Positions 42,901-53,748 of a stretch of DNA of 64,000 nt are shown here, piece by piece; the stretch's first letter is position 1; every line of letters starts with the position of its first letter. The notes below the pieces were generated by a model. That model was not told where the DNA came from. It saw nothing but the letters and a program-made list of their open reading frames with translations, and searched no databases. The position numbers were made by a program, and so were the translations under genes. The stretch is from positions 1 to 64,000 of the forward strand of contig JARGSG010000121.1 of NCBI GenBank assembly GCA_030374805.1, in the 5' to 3' direction. This stretch comes from Gracilaria gracilis. Its lineage: Eukaryota; Rhodophyta; Florideophyceae; Gracilariales; Gracilariaceae.

Positions 42901-44230
42901 ATGGTCATACTATTCAGTCTTCTGTAGTCCACACAGAACCGCATACGGGTATCATTCTTCTTCGTGACGAGAATCACAGGGCTGGCCCAGTCCGCATTTG
43001 CTGGTTCTATGACACCTTCACGGAGCATTCTCTCGACCTCATTGAGCTCAACCTCACGGGCTTTTGGACCAGCACGGTAAGGCTGCTGGTAAATGGGTTT
43101 CCAGCCAGGCACCATATCAATACGGTGCTCTGCAGCCTCAATTCGGCCCAACCGGCCCGACCACATCGGTTCAAATTCTTCTAAGAGACTGAGGATCCTG
43201 TCTCGGAGAGCCTGGTTTTCCGCACCGATCTGGGTTTCCTCTCTCCAATTCCGCACCGAGTCCAGTTCCATAGTTTTTTCCTGATCTTCAACCTTAAAGG
43301 TATTGGCGATCTTCTGTTCCATTTTGGTGTTTGTCGATAACGGGGGCGCATATGTAGGGTATGGCGCATCTGTTTCTCTCCCTTTCTTAAAGGTGGCGAC
43401 CTTGCCCAACCTATTAAGTGAAACCGTGAAAACCCCCTGTGGTGTTGGCAATGCTATTCCAATAGTGGTATTCTTGGGAAACTCAACAATGTGATTGCTA
43501 AAGTTACTCAAGTACACCTTGAAGGATTGGTTAGGGATGTTGTCGATAATCCCGTTTGCCATCAAGGCGAGATGTCTTTCTGCCAACCTGGGATGGTTCT
43601 GTAGCATTACCAATCCTGGAACTGCGCATGAGACGTTCACTATTATTTGGGTCATAGCCGGAATTGAAACCAATTTGGTGAGCCGTATCTTGTTTGAAAC
43701 CGTTTCGGTGGGTATATTGAACCTCGGCTTCTTACGCCAACCATCTTTGGTCTGCGTATTACCCAGTATAGCAATACGACCACCTTGACGGAGAGCGACC
43801 GTTCGGGACCCTGGCAAAATTGCCTTGACATGTTTGTCAATAAAGTTGGTCCCGAGGATACAGTCTGTCGCCAAACGATCCACCACAAAGAAATTGAGCT
43901 TCACCTTCAAGGTTCCAAGTTGTACCACATTGGTTAACATTCCTCTAAGGTGCAGTGGGCGCTCATTAGCGTCCACCAGCGGGTTGATAGTCGGGGCAGG
44001 CCGAATGTTCCGCAAGACCGCATCGGGTATGACGCGAGCGTTTAGGACATTTGGACCGGCGCCGGTATCGAGTACACACGCAACGGGGACCTGTAGATAA
44101 TTGAGAAAGCTTACTGAATCATTAACTTTATAGTTATTGTACTTCATTAGACACACCACATTGGGTACATCTGATTCTTCTTTTTCCACCATTAAGGTTT
44201 CTCGTTCCGGTATCGACGGGCCTTCCAATT
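39972..44230 (-). pseudogene. pol of Gypsy copy B: protease, RT, RNase H, integrase, chromodomain
   Basis: Protease: DTGAGPNVL near 44060. RT: FCVDYRRLN, FTTLDANCG and the catalytic YIDD near 42630. RNase H: TDASDAQIGCCL, TEKECLAVVWS, DHDALRW. Integrase: H2C2 zinc finger, first D in VAIDLLGPLP, second D in LLTDNGSNLAS. The third catalytic position reads RQVKRFNR, where Glu is expected, so the enzyme would be dead. A chromodomain-like end (FPVERLVGH...KYTVRW) marks a chromovirus. Lesions are TAA near 42813, extra bases near 42730, 41620 and 41135, TAG near 41393, TGA near 40643, and TAG near 40080. Pol starts in the -1 frame of gag with no stop between. Confidence 0.9.
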
Positions 44231-44248
44231 CACGGTTAGGGGTGGCCC

Positions 44249-46411
44249 CTACGCTAACCGTTCGGTGTTTTCCTGCTCCTCTTGAGCGGGACTGTCCTTC
44301 TCCAAGATTGGTGTTTCCTCGACGAGATGAACCTGAGATGGTGATGGTTGAGCTTGTACCCTCTTTCCAGATCCATATAGGTTACGGTGGTTTTGCTGCC
44401 TGGCACTGATCAGATGTTCGCGCACCCCTGGGGGTATTTTGTCACATCTGTTCGCCAGATGGTCTGGCGACAAACAGAGCCAGCAAACCAATCCACCTGT
44501 CTGGGGATCACGCATTGCCATAGAGGTAGGTCGGGTCACCGGATTGGTCGGTGCTGTAGCATAGGAAGATGCTTGCGAACCACCCGTTGAGGTTTGTTGA
44601 GTGCTCGCCGCACTCGGTGGCGACCTTACCGAAGCTGGTGGTACTGTCGACGACCAATTACCAATGGAGGTGGCTCGTGACTGAGCCTGCGGCGCAGTCA
44701 CGAGATGAACTGCCATTCCTGTTGGTACGCGAATGAGCGAATCTCCCTCTGAGGTAGTGCTTTCTTCTAGCTCCAATACTGACCGTTTCGGTTTATCCTT
44801 TGAGGTATGGGACGCCGACGGCTTCTTTCCGTGACGGAGAGTGTCGCCTAGTCCCTGGGCATAACGGGCAAGCCCATTATAGTCCACCTTACGGTTGTTC
44901 GCCAGGTAATTGCGTACCTGCGAACGGATCGCTTTGTCAACATTGTCGGCAAAGAGCGACTTCAACCTAGTAGTGGTAAAGACATTACCGCATCGGGTGG
45001 CCAGATTCCAAAGGCCCAACGAGAATTCCATTTCGGTTTGGCTAGAGCGTTGGCGATATGCCTGCACCTCAGCGTAACCTTCCTGGATAACCTCATCGGT
45101 AGCGTAAGTTTCCAACATGAAATTAACCACTTCTGGGTACGTCTCTAACATCTCTGTCCCCTCTTCATCAACCGCCAGGGTATTTCCACGGAGCCTGCCT
45201 TGCAGCAAGTGGTAAGCTTGACCTTTAAGGTAAAACTGGAATAACCACATGGCAGCACCTGCGGAAAAACCAATTTGGTCACATGCAATCTTGAACTTCT
45301 GTAGAAACTCAATTACCGCAATGGGATCATCACCTGTGAAGGAAGTATCGCCCATCTGGAAGCTGAGCTTCTTATGGTGCTTGGTGATCTTCTGCGCAAC
45401 CTCTTGGGTGTAAGCAGAGGATCGGTTTCTCAACCGATATGACCTATAATCAACCGCTTTTGTGAACATATCGTTCAGCGGCTGACGCACCTCTAGGGTT
45501 GTATCGGTGTCCGAATCCGAGTCGGACGACTCGTACCGTTTCTTCTTACCTTTCCGGTTTCTCTTTGACGACTTCTTCGCCAACCTGTTCGGTTTCTTCT
45601 TGCGTCTACCTTTACGGTCATCATCCGACGATGAACCAGTATCGGTATCGGAGCTCGAGGAATCGGGGTCAGAGTCGTAGCCGCGATTCTTTCCCTTTCT
45701 CCTCCTCCTTTCTTTACCCTTGCGGTTTCTTCTTCGTCGCCCCTCTTCTGGGTCAGACGAATCGTCCTCAGGTCCACCAGTCTTGGTGTCCTTTCGAACG
45801 TTACCTCCAATGGGTGGCAAGTACACGTCTCGAGGGCCCATCTCTATATGGTCCTCTTGAGCTTTCCTTAAACCTTGTAGGTACGCACTATCGGCCGGAA
45901 TTGGCTTGATTGGTGCGGAAGAACCGGCAGGGATCTCTTGTGGTATGCGAGTAACCATCTTCACCCCAGGGGTTTTTGTTTCCGCCATTCCTTCGGAAAC
46001 CCAAAGGTCTTGAACCACTCGGTAGATATGCTCCCGGGCACCCGTTAAGAGGTATGTTTCAACCAATTTAGGTATGCGTTGAGAGAGCTCGTGCACGGCT
46101 CGATCAACCACCAAGCGGGTAACGGCGTCCATGTCCATTGAGGTCATAGCTTCATTAACCGTAGCGGTAAAAAGAGCTTTCGCTCGATCTTCCAATTGGG
46201 GCCAAAGGTCCTCAACCACTGTCGGCAAATCCTTGTTAGGTTCAGGAGCCAACGGTGGCTGAGTGCCCGTATCCTTTGAGGTTCCGGCTCGAGGTTGCCG
46301 AAGCAACTCCTCGGGATTATCCAGAATGGGTTTAGCGGCCGAAGCCGCAGCAGAACCCTTGTGGCTAGGTGGCGCGCTAGAGCCACGAGTAATCCTTTTA
46401 GGTCTTTCCAT
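44249..46411 (-). CDS. gag of Gypsy copy B, intact (720 aa)
   Basis: The ATG at 46411-46409 is shared by all three copies. The protein has a Pro/Ala-rich N-terminus, a helical capsid-like region before and after a long charged linker of Arg/Lys and Asp/Ser runs, and a CX2CX4HX4C zinc knuckle (CWLCLSPDHLANRC) near the C-terminus for RNA packaging. It stops with TAG at 44249-44251. The -1 frame leading into protease is open across the stop, and the word GGAAAAC lies about 25 bases before it in all copies, so a -1 ribosomal frameshift could make Gag-Pol. That site is not a canonical slippery heptamer. Confidence 0.9.
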   Translation of the reverse strand: MERPKRITRGSSAPPSHKGSAAASAAKPILDNPEELLRQPRAGTSKDTGTQPPLAPEPNKDLPTVVEDLWPQLEDRAKALFTATVNEAMTSMDMDAVTRLVVDRAVHELSQRIPKLVETYLLTGAREHIYRVVQDLWVSEGMAETKTPGVKMVTRIPQEIPAGSSAPIKPIPADSAYLQGLRKAQEDHIEMGPRDVYLPPIGGNVRKDTKTGGPEDDSSDPEEGRRRRNRKGKERRRRKGKNRGYDSDPDSSSSDTDTGSSSDDDRKGRRKKKPNRLAKKSSKRNRKGKKKRYESSDSDSDTDTTLEVRQPLNDMFTKAVDYRSYRLRNRSSAYTQEVAQKITKHHKKLSFQMGDTSFTGDDPIAVIEFLQKFKIACDQIGFSAGAAMWLFQFYLKGQAYHLLQGRLRGNTLAVDEEGTEMLETYPEVVNFMLETYATDEVIQEGYAEVQAYRQRSSQTEMEFSLGLWNLATRCGNVFTTTRLKSLFADNVDKAIRSQVRNYLANNRKVDYNGLARYAQGLGDTLRHGKKPSASHTSKDKPKRSVLELEESTTSEGDSLIRVPTGMAVHLVTAPQAQSRATSIGNWSSTVPPASVRSPPSAASTQQTSTGGSQASSYATAPTNPVTRPTSMAMRDPQTGGLVCWLCLSPDHLANRCDKIPPGVREHLISARQQNHRNLYGSGKRVQAQPSPSQVHLVEETPILEKDSPAQEEQENTERLA

Positions 46412-46544
46412 AGTGACCAATAGTGGTATCCAATTGCTTCGCGAGTATTCCTACGAAACCAAATAGGTGTGTGAACTTCCAGAATCCTTTCGAATGTCTT
46501 CTGTTCACCAGTAAAGGTACGACAAAAACCAAGAAACTTCTAGG

Positions 46545-46555
46545 TCGGGAGACCA
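46545..46555 (-). promoter_or_regulatory. primer-binding site of Gypsy copy B
   Basis: TGGTCTCCCGA, three bases inside the 5' LTR; same as in copies A and C. Confidence 0.7.
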
Positions 46556-46558
46556 AAA

Positions 46559-47067
46559 TGTCGTACAAATACCGATAAGGTGTGGGGTCCGCTTGGTAGA
46601 GGGAGCGCGCGAGGGCTCAACCTAAAGGGGAAAAACACACAACCAATATGGTAGTAGGGCACCTGAAACCCGCAGGGGCAAAACGGCGCGGCAACTAGTC
46701 TAGACCGTGTAGGTGTACGGTAGTAGACGTCGACGCGCGGTAAAACCTGAATAGTAATAGAGTAGCAAGTGACCAAGATGGTATAGTTACTGCCCTAGTG
46801 GTGCCTGACTTTACAATACCCGAGGAGGAAGGCGAGGTGCACCACAATATATACAAGGTGCACCGACGCCGATCTCCCGTGCGTGCATGACGTCATCGGC
46901 TGTGCCCATGACCTACTGTCATGGGCCAGCAATGCTAAACTATCCTAGACTATAAATTAGAAATTAGAAATTATAAAATACAGAATACCAATTGGGTACA
47001 GTGCAGCCAGCAAGGCGCACCAGTAGGCCCACGTGGCACCAACCCATTGAGGTCTCATTGTACTACA
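46559..47067 (-). repeat. 5' LTR of Gypsy copy B (509 bp)
   Basis: Full-length LTR with TGTAGTAC/GTACGACA ends. The bases outside it (CATCA) do not match those outside the 3' LTR (GGTCG), so the pair does not share a target duplication. Confidence 0.92.
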
Positions 47068-49088
47068 CATCACAATGCGGAACGCAACTAATAATAAAAA
47101 CTGAACGATCAATCTGTTTCATTTGATTACAATCATTGTTGTTATGTCTGTAAATATTATAGAACTACAGTCCCAATCGCTTTGCTCCACATCCTGCATT
47201 GCTGAATTGCATTCTTTATAGAGTCACCATGATACAGAACTGGGAATTGCGGGAAATTCGCCAATTTTAGATTGTTATTGATAGAGTGATTGTCATGAGT
47301 TTCGTGCATGGTTTGATCCTGTGGTGTAAATATTTTCAAACTATTATTGTCAGCACGTGTGGCTTACCGTGCTCCTTTCGTGTCAAGAGTTGCACACTTC
47401 TACGCACACTTTCAACATCTTCGCACGGGAAAAGGACGTTCTTCTGAGCTACTCGCAAAACAGAACTCCTTTTTCTCCTCCAGATTTCCCTAAATGTTTG
47501 ATACTTTTGCATACTTTGTAAGATAAGTAGTGATACAACTGGAGTACGAAATCGTTTTTGCTTCAAAATGTTCTCAATTCCAGAAATAAGCACTAAAAAA
47601 GGCGTAAAAAGGCGGTTTTTGCTACTTGTTTTGCGTATGTATGCGTCGTAATTCTTTCATTTACAGCTTTCAATTTATGGGAAAACAGGGTACTCCAGTA
47701 TTAATTTCTTTGTGGTACTAAAGTATGCAAGGGAATATTAAACTTGGGAAGATTCGATAAAGTTAGAGGCGTTCCAATTTTTAGTGTAACGGGAAAAAGA
47801 ACATGTTGCACTGTTTGAAAGTCTTTTGAAGAAGTGCATTCTGCATGCACTACAGATATTGACGCTGCAAGACTGACATATACAATTTCTAACGCTTACA
47901 GTGGCGTAGTGCAGCAACTGCTACAAGAAACATGTGACATTCAACTTTCCGTTTTTATTTAGAATTCCAAAGAATGCGAATTTCCCGCATCTCTCTGTAC
48001 CGCTTCGGATCGTTTCGCAAACGAAAGTCTTTAATCTTGTGAATGTAATCTTACTGTATTCCGTCTTCTAGGTCTTCGTATTCGTACATAGTAACCGTTC
48101 ACCATATATTGTGTCCGAAAAAATATAATTTGTCCTTTCAAAAGCGACCTCGTCAGGCCCATTCTTGACAAAAGAGACGCTTTCTGAGCCAGAGTCCTCC
48201 AGCACAACTCGTCTTGAGCGCGATTCTCTCATATGAACTAAACCAAAATTATATATATGGTAGAGCGTTTTTCGATGTACACAATGAACGAAACCCAAAA
48301 TTATAGAGTTGAATAGAACTAGAGTTACCGCACAAGATGTCTCACAATCCCTGTTCAAGAGTTTTGGCGCCAAAGCAATGAAAAGCAAACCCCAGTGTGA
48401 TTTCAAACCGTAACAGATAATGTCAACATCATTACGTTTGCCAGATCATCTTCAAGCAACTGAAGACCCGCTGTCATGATTTTGGATACCATCGTCATCC
48501 AAGCATGTCGTCCTGCGCCTCTTCCATTCACATCCCGTCTTTCGCGTTTGCAAAAGTGCAATGCAATGCTCACCTAGAACGTAGTCATCGTTCTATATTT
48601 AATGCGCTCAGTACGCAGATTTCCAACAAACTGAACCTACTCCAGCCACCATGCTCAAACATCATCTAACAGAATAAAGAAACTCACTCTCCAACAAAGC
48701 CCTTAATCATCTTATAGAAGACTCTAGAAAATCCGTGCACAAACTCAATGTCTTTACAAAAATACCCATTCAAACTAGTTACAATGATACAGTCAATACT
48801 TGAATAGTAGATCCGGGCGATTATAGAAGACAAAGAAGCCCATCGTGTTCACTCAAAGACTGTAAACACACCGTAGCATCGGAAGAGTATAGAAGTAGCC
48901 CACAGATAGAACATCGCGTCGCAAAGCACCACCAGCCACCAGTGCCTTAAACCTCTCCCAAGCGAATCTCTTTCTTTATCAATAAGCTTTTCAGAATGAA
49001 CGTCAACAGCACCAGCACTTTTCACGACACCATTCAGCGTGCTCTTTTTGACCGATTCCAGAACCAGGATTCGTAAGAAGAACTCGAG
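47068..49088. other. AT-rich sequence captured between Gypsy copies, no gene recognised
   Basis: First part of the 6-kb non-Gypsy segment 47068-53117. Only short frames without motifs. Confidence 0.5.
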
Positions 49089-50589
49089 ATGAAGTACAGC
49101 ATCTCCTCCCAACGTCTCCGTCGTTGGTATTTAACCTGGCTCCGTCACCATAGCCAAGACGATCCCCTTGAATATACAGATATGATCATTCCGATGAGGA
49201 CGCGTGGTCGTCCTCCAACGTTGACTGAAAATGAAGAGAAGCTTCTTGTGAGGGCTATCGAATACTTTGTGTCAAATAACACCCCGCTTTCGAAGCATGG
49301 CCTCTTGGATTTGGTTCAGCACTTTGTTCTATCTCTTCCTGCCTCCCGTCAAGCCTTCATTCGCTTCCGTGAAGGACGTCCGTCTATGCAGTGGCTCGAA
49401 ACGTTTATCGGGCGACACAATTTGAGTTGCATGCCAGTCCGAATGATGGAAACGGAGCGTATTGAAGCGGTTACTGCTGAGAACGTAGCCAAATATATTG
49501 CTATAGTGAAAACGGCCATGGTGAAGTACAATATCACGGAGCCGAAGTACATCTTCAACGTCGATGAATCTGGCTCTTCTCTTGGAAGAATGCTGGGCCG
49601 CAGCATTCGGAGAGGCATTGGGTCAAGTGGCTCCGTTCTAATCCAGCGCAGTGTTCGCGTGCGTGGGCAGAGTGACCGGTGTAACTATAATGCCTGTTGT
49701 TTCAGCGGATGGCATGGCGTACAAACCGGTTGTTGTGTTTTTGGGGAAAACAGGCTCATTATCGGTTTGTTGGAGGTGGGGATTCAGACTTTACACAGCT
49801 TTTTGCCACCCTGTTATCTGTACCAGAGTGAAGTTCCTGGCGTAGACAGTGCCATCTTTTTCTCTTGGGCCAACGAATTTGTCAAAGAGACTGCATGTCT
49901 TCGCGAGAACGACAAGAAACTGTTGTTGGTTTTTGGATGGGTACGCCTGCCATCTGCAGTTTAACACTTTGAATCTCTTCAAGAACAATGGAATTGTTGT
50001 GATTGCAATGCCAGCCCATACCAGCCAGGTTCTCCAGCCACTCGATGTCTCCGTATTAGCCTCTTATAAGTCTCATCTTCAGAAAGAAATTCATCGCGTC
50101 AGCCGTCACAAGTCAGTGATTGACGCATTTGATGTAGCGGAATGTATTACGAATGCAATGTCAGAATCAATTACTGTGAAGAACATTCGTAGTGGGTTTG
50201 CACGTACCGGAGTCTGGGTTCCCGACTGCAACGGTCCTTCTGTGGCCTTTCTTCAGAAGGTTTTGGACCTTCACTACGACGAAAACAGTTCAGGTCTGTC
50301 GTTAGAAGAACTTTTGAAAGAGTTTTGTCTTTCGGCTCGTTCTCTAATTGAGCCAAGTCGCGTGACTAGAAGCGGAACTGTTCGTGTTGACACCTCGCGT
50401 GGCCTTCACCTCACATCAAACGCGGTATTGGCGGCGCTCGAGCGCCGTGGTAACAACCATCGGGTGGCAGAGACTGCAGCAGAAGTTCGCCATTTGATTG
50501 CGCTTGCGCCGAGGCGCGACAGTCTTCTTGGACACCTTCGCGCCACTCGTCCATGCACGTCGCCAAGAGCGCCGTCGCAAGGCATTTGA
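49089..50589 (+). pseudogene. pogo/Tigger-like (DDE_1, CENP-B-type) transposase, frameshifted
   Basis: The first 190 codons show a CENP-B/Psq-like helix-turn-helix region (RTRGRPPTLTENEEKLLV, then RPSMQWLETFIGRH) and the first catalytic Asp in YIFNVDESGSS. The second block reads LDGYACHLQF, and PAHTSQVLQPLDVSVLASYK carries the third acidic position. Between them the frame must shift near 49665, again near 49790, and once more near 49932 (one extra T in a T run). The gene would encode a Tc1/mariner-superfamily transposase. As found it cannot be translated whole. Terminal inverted repeats were not located. Confidence 0.8.
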
Positions 50590-51319
50590 ACGTGCTAATC
50601 GCCCTATTCGTGGAGAGAATGAAGCTGTGAGGGTAGGCTACACGGTTCGCAATTGAGCTCTGGCCATGGGTCAGTTCTTTTGGATCAAACCCCGGAACTG
50701 TGACCTTTATGGTCTCGCTTGGAGCATCCGAAGATGTTATTGTAGTCATTGCTACGAATAAGTTGAGCTCTAGCAATGCTCGTTATGAAGTAAACTTATG
50801 AGACTTTGTTTGAGCTGCATGCGTCGGGCACGTGTTTCGAATTATATATTCCTCGTCGTATGGGGTGTTTTGAAGGGGTGCTTTGAACTCCGGGTTGCGG
50901 GGAAGATACGCAACCAAACCTCCTGAAATTTTGCATATCTGTAGCCAAGACGTCTCGCGTCATGCTGAGTGCAGAAAAAAGTGAATCGGACCTTTATCTT
51001 GGAAGATAGAGGCGAAAGACGTTGGGGAATCGGTAGCCGACGAAGAAATATCAAATTATATGTTGAACGGTTAACTTGACTTAAGAAACATTTCGGCGTA
51101 GTCTACTTGACCTAAAGACATCCTGGTAATGTTTAGGGTAACTTACACAAAGTTGTTACCAATGGTAATACTACACAAAATTCTTACAGTATTGAAAAGA
51201 AAAACTTATAATTTGGAAGTATGTAACAGCGTTACACTTCCAGTTAACGTAAGGCAACAAAGTTTGGGTCTTGTCAGAAGAGAAATGTTTTATCCAATAT
51301 CCACAATACATCATCTTTC
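50590..51319. other. no gene recognised
   Basis: AT-rich sequence downstream of the broken transposase; short frames only. Confidence 0.45.
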
Positions 51320-52919
51320 CCGCATCCCCCGGAAGTATTCTCTTCCGGGTATGATTTTTCGTGAAATACGTACCCGGAAGAGCTCTTCCGAGTGGAACAG
51401 GGCTACTTCCATTGGGTATAGCCCACTTCCGGGTATATTCGTTACATAGAAACAAGCAAAAATCAACATTGCTCTCTTAGCATGTTGCACTGCTGTAGAA
51501 AGAGAACAGTAAACCTCGGCATACAACACCATGCTCCGCCGGAGCATGATCCGAAAGTGGTAGCAGCAGTCTATTTGACGGCTCTAAGTACTTTACCATT
51601 GTGGTTTTCTTTTATCCTTTTATTAGGAGCAAAATGTCTGGTAACAACATGGGAAGTCCATCTTCTCCAATTTGCTGAAAAGGCTAGAAACCCCCCATAT
51701 CAGAGTGTGAAGGAGAGATTAAGATAGAAGCGCACTATGCTTCATTCGGAGTCCCGCCAGTTTTTTCAGTTTATTTTCTCATGATGGGCTCCAATGTAAA
51801 AGGTTCTAAGTAGCAGTAAGAGTAAACATGCCATGAAATCACTCATCCCTGCGAATGCACATTTAAATAAGCTAGGTTTATCTTTACTAGAAACACGGTG
51901 TTTTTGGTAGTTTAGTTCCAAGGGCCGCCTTCCCTTAGTTTAAACGCCGCGAGAGACACTGTCTCTTTTTTAAGCAGCACTTTCAAGCACGAACTTTGGT
52001 ATCATGGACAGTATAATGCAGTCTGCAATGTGAATGGCGACAGAAATTTTTTTGGCTTCAATTGTGTCTTAAGTGAGGTTCTGACAGAGGGCTCGACAAG
52101 CCGTGTGGTGTTTTTGCAGCTTCTGAGACAGTTTGAAAACGAAGGCGAAGTTCCAGAGTATTGGGATAAATTGGTGTCCGTGTCATTACGGACGAGGTTT
52201 TTTCTTGAAAACGCAAAAAGTTCTTACCATCTTGAGCTGTGGTGAGGGATGGGACACTACCATGCAGTGATGACTTGCATAAATAGATACCGTCGCTTGG
52301 TCGCAAGTGGTATCAAAGTAGAATATGGTTGGCAACAGTATGAGCCAATCAGAAACAAACACCTACATCGAATGTCTTCGAAACGACATGGGGTAGGCAC
52401 TATGTAAAGTAAAATTTAACACATCACCCTGAATAGTAGCAGAGATGTGGCCGGCAATTTTTGCTGGAGTAGTTGGGTATGGTACAATAAATTTGGTTTA
52501 TACATGGTTCCAATTGCACGGGTATCTCGAACCTTGGTTATCGAGCTGTTTCGAGATCGCATTAATGTTTTTGTACTTTGCATATGGCTCTTTTGTGAAT
52601 GTTCCACGCACTGGAAAGAGCTTTTCCAAATGGAATACTTCCTATTCCAAATGGAATAGGGGTGTATTCCAAAAAATTGTACAAAATTCAGGTCCCAGGA
52701 GCATTGTTATTTCAGTTTTGAGCCATCTGTTTTGCAGCGCGTATCTTGTGATCTATTCATTCACATTACATATGCTGAATGTCAAGTAAAAGAAGAAAGA
52801 AAGACTTCTTGAATGCACTTTGTTTTAGCCTTCTCGGTTGACTAAGTTCGTAGATATACTCGAGAGAAAAACGAGAATTGCGTCAGTTTCACACCTATTC
52901 CGGGTCCGCCTGACAAGGG
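51320..52919. mobile_element. second TTAA-type non-autonomous element, left end degraded
   Basis: The right end CCGGGTCCGCCTGACAAGGG abuts TTAA at 52920-52923. Internal blocks match 29470-30657: CCCGGAAG.ATTCTCTTCCGGGTAT near the left end, GAAGAGCTCTTCC, TTCCAAAAAATTG and TTTTGAGCCAT near the right. The left terminus lacks a clear CCCTTGTC and TTAA, so it is truncated or mutated. The left coordinate is approximate. Confidence 0.6.
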
Positions 52920-52923
52920 TTAA

Positions 52924-53117
52924 GAGCCATTGCACATATTTCGGACATCGGAATCTGAGGGTAAGTCCATTGAACATCCTTAGGATATCCGCAGAAGCCT
53001 TCAATTCTCCTGTAATTTTTGGGAACATCTGAAAGATATCTGCGGGATATCCACGTGCATGGTCACCTGTCCATGGCGCATCCAATGAGCATCCGTCAGG
53101 CATCAACGTGTCTCACT
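52924..53117. other. short unique segment ending at the Gypsy copy C breakpoint
   Basis: About 190 bp with repeated ATCC and GATATC words. Similarity to Gypsy begins between 53116 and 53121. Confidence 0.45.
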
Positions 53118-53728
53118 GGGACTGCGCATGAGACATTCACTACCATTTGGGTCATAGCCGGAATTGAAACCAATCTGGTGAGCCGTATCTTGTTTGAAAC
53201 CGTTTCGGTGGGTATATTGGACCTCGGCTTCTGACGCCAACCATTTTTGGTCTGCGTATTACCCAGTATGGCAATACGACCACCTTGACGAAGAGCGACC
53301 GTTCGGGACCCTACAAAAATTGCCTTGACATGTCTGTCATTAAAGTTGGTCCCGAGAATACAGTCTGTCGCCAGACGATCCACCACAAAGAAATTGAGCT
53401 TCACCTTCAAGGTTCCAAGTTGTACCACAGTTGTCAACATTCCTCTAAGGTGCAGTGGGCGCTCGTTAGCGTCCACCAGTGGGTTGATAGTCGGGGCAGG
53501 TCGAATGTTCCGCAAGATCGCATCGGGTATGTCGCGAGCGTTTAGCACATTCGGACCGGCGCCGGTATCGAGTTCACACGCAACGGGAACCTGTAGGTAA
53601 TTGAGAAAGCTTACTGAAGCATTAACTTTATAGTTATTGTACTTCATCAGACACACCACATTGGGTACATTTGATTCTTCTTTTTCAACCATTAAGGTTT
53701 CCCTTTCCGGTATCGACGAACCTTCCAA
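53118..53728 (-). pseudogene. protease region of Gypsy copy C, truncated
   Basis: The frame is the same as the protease part of copies A and B, with DTGAGPNVLNA intact. It ends abruptly at about 53118, before RT. The break maps about 54 bp from where copy A also loses similarity. No RT or integrase follows. Confidence 0.8.
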
Positions 53729-53748
53729 TTCACGGTTAGGGGTGGCCC

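Noticed and set aside
39972..44230. Reassignment of TAG/TAA to Tyr in this genome
   Set aside because: Gag genes and the Cys-rich protein gene end naturally in TAG, and reading through the latter soon gives tandem TAA codons. Ordinary pseudogene decay is simpler, so the pattern is kept only as a curiosity.
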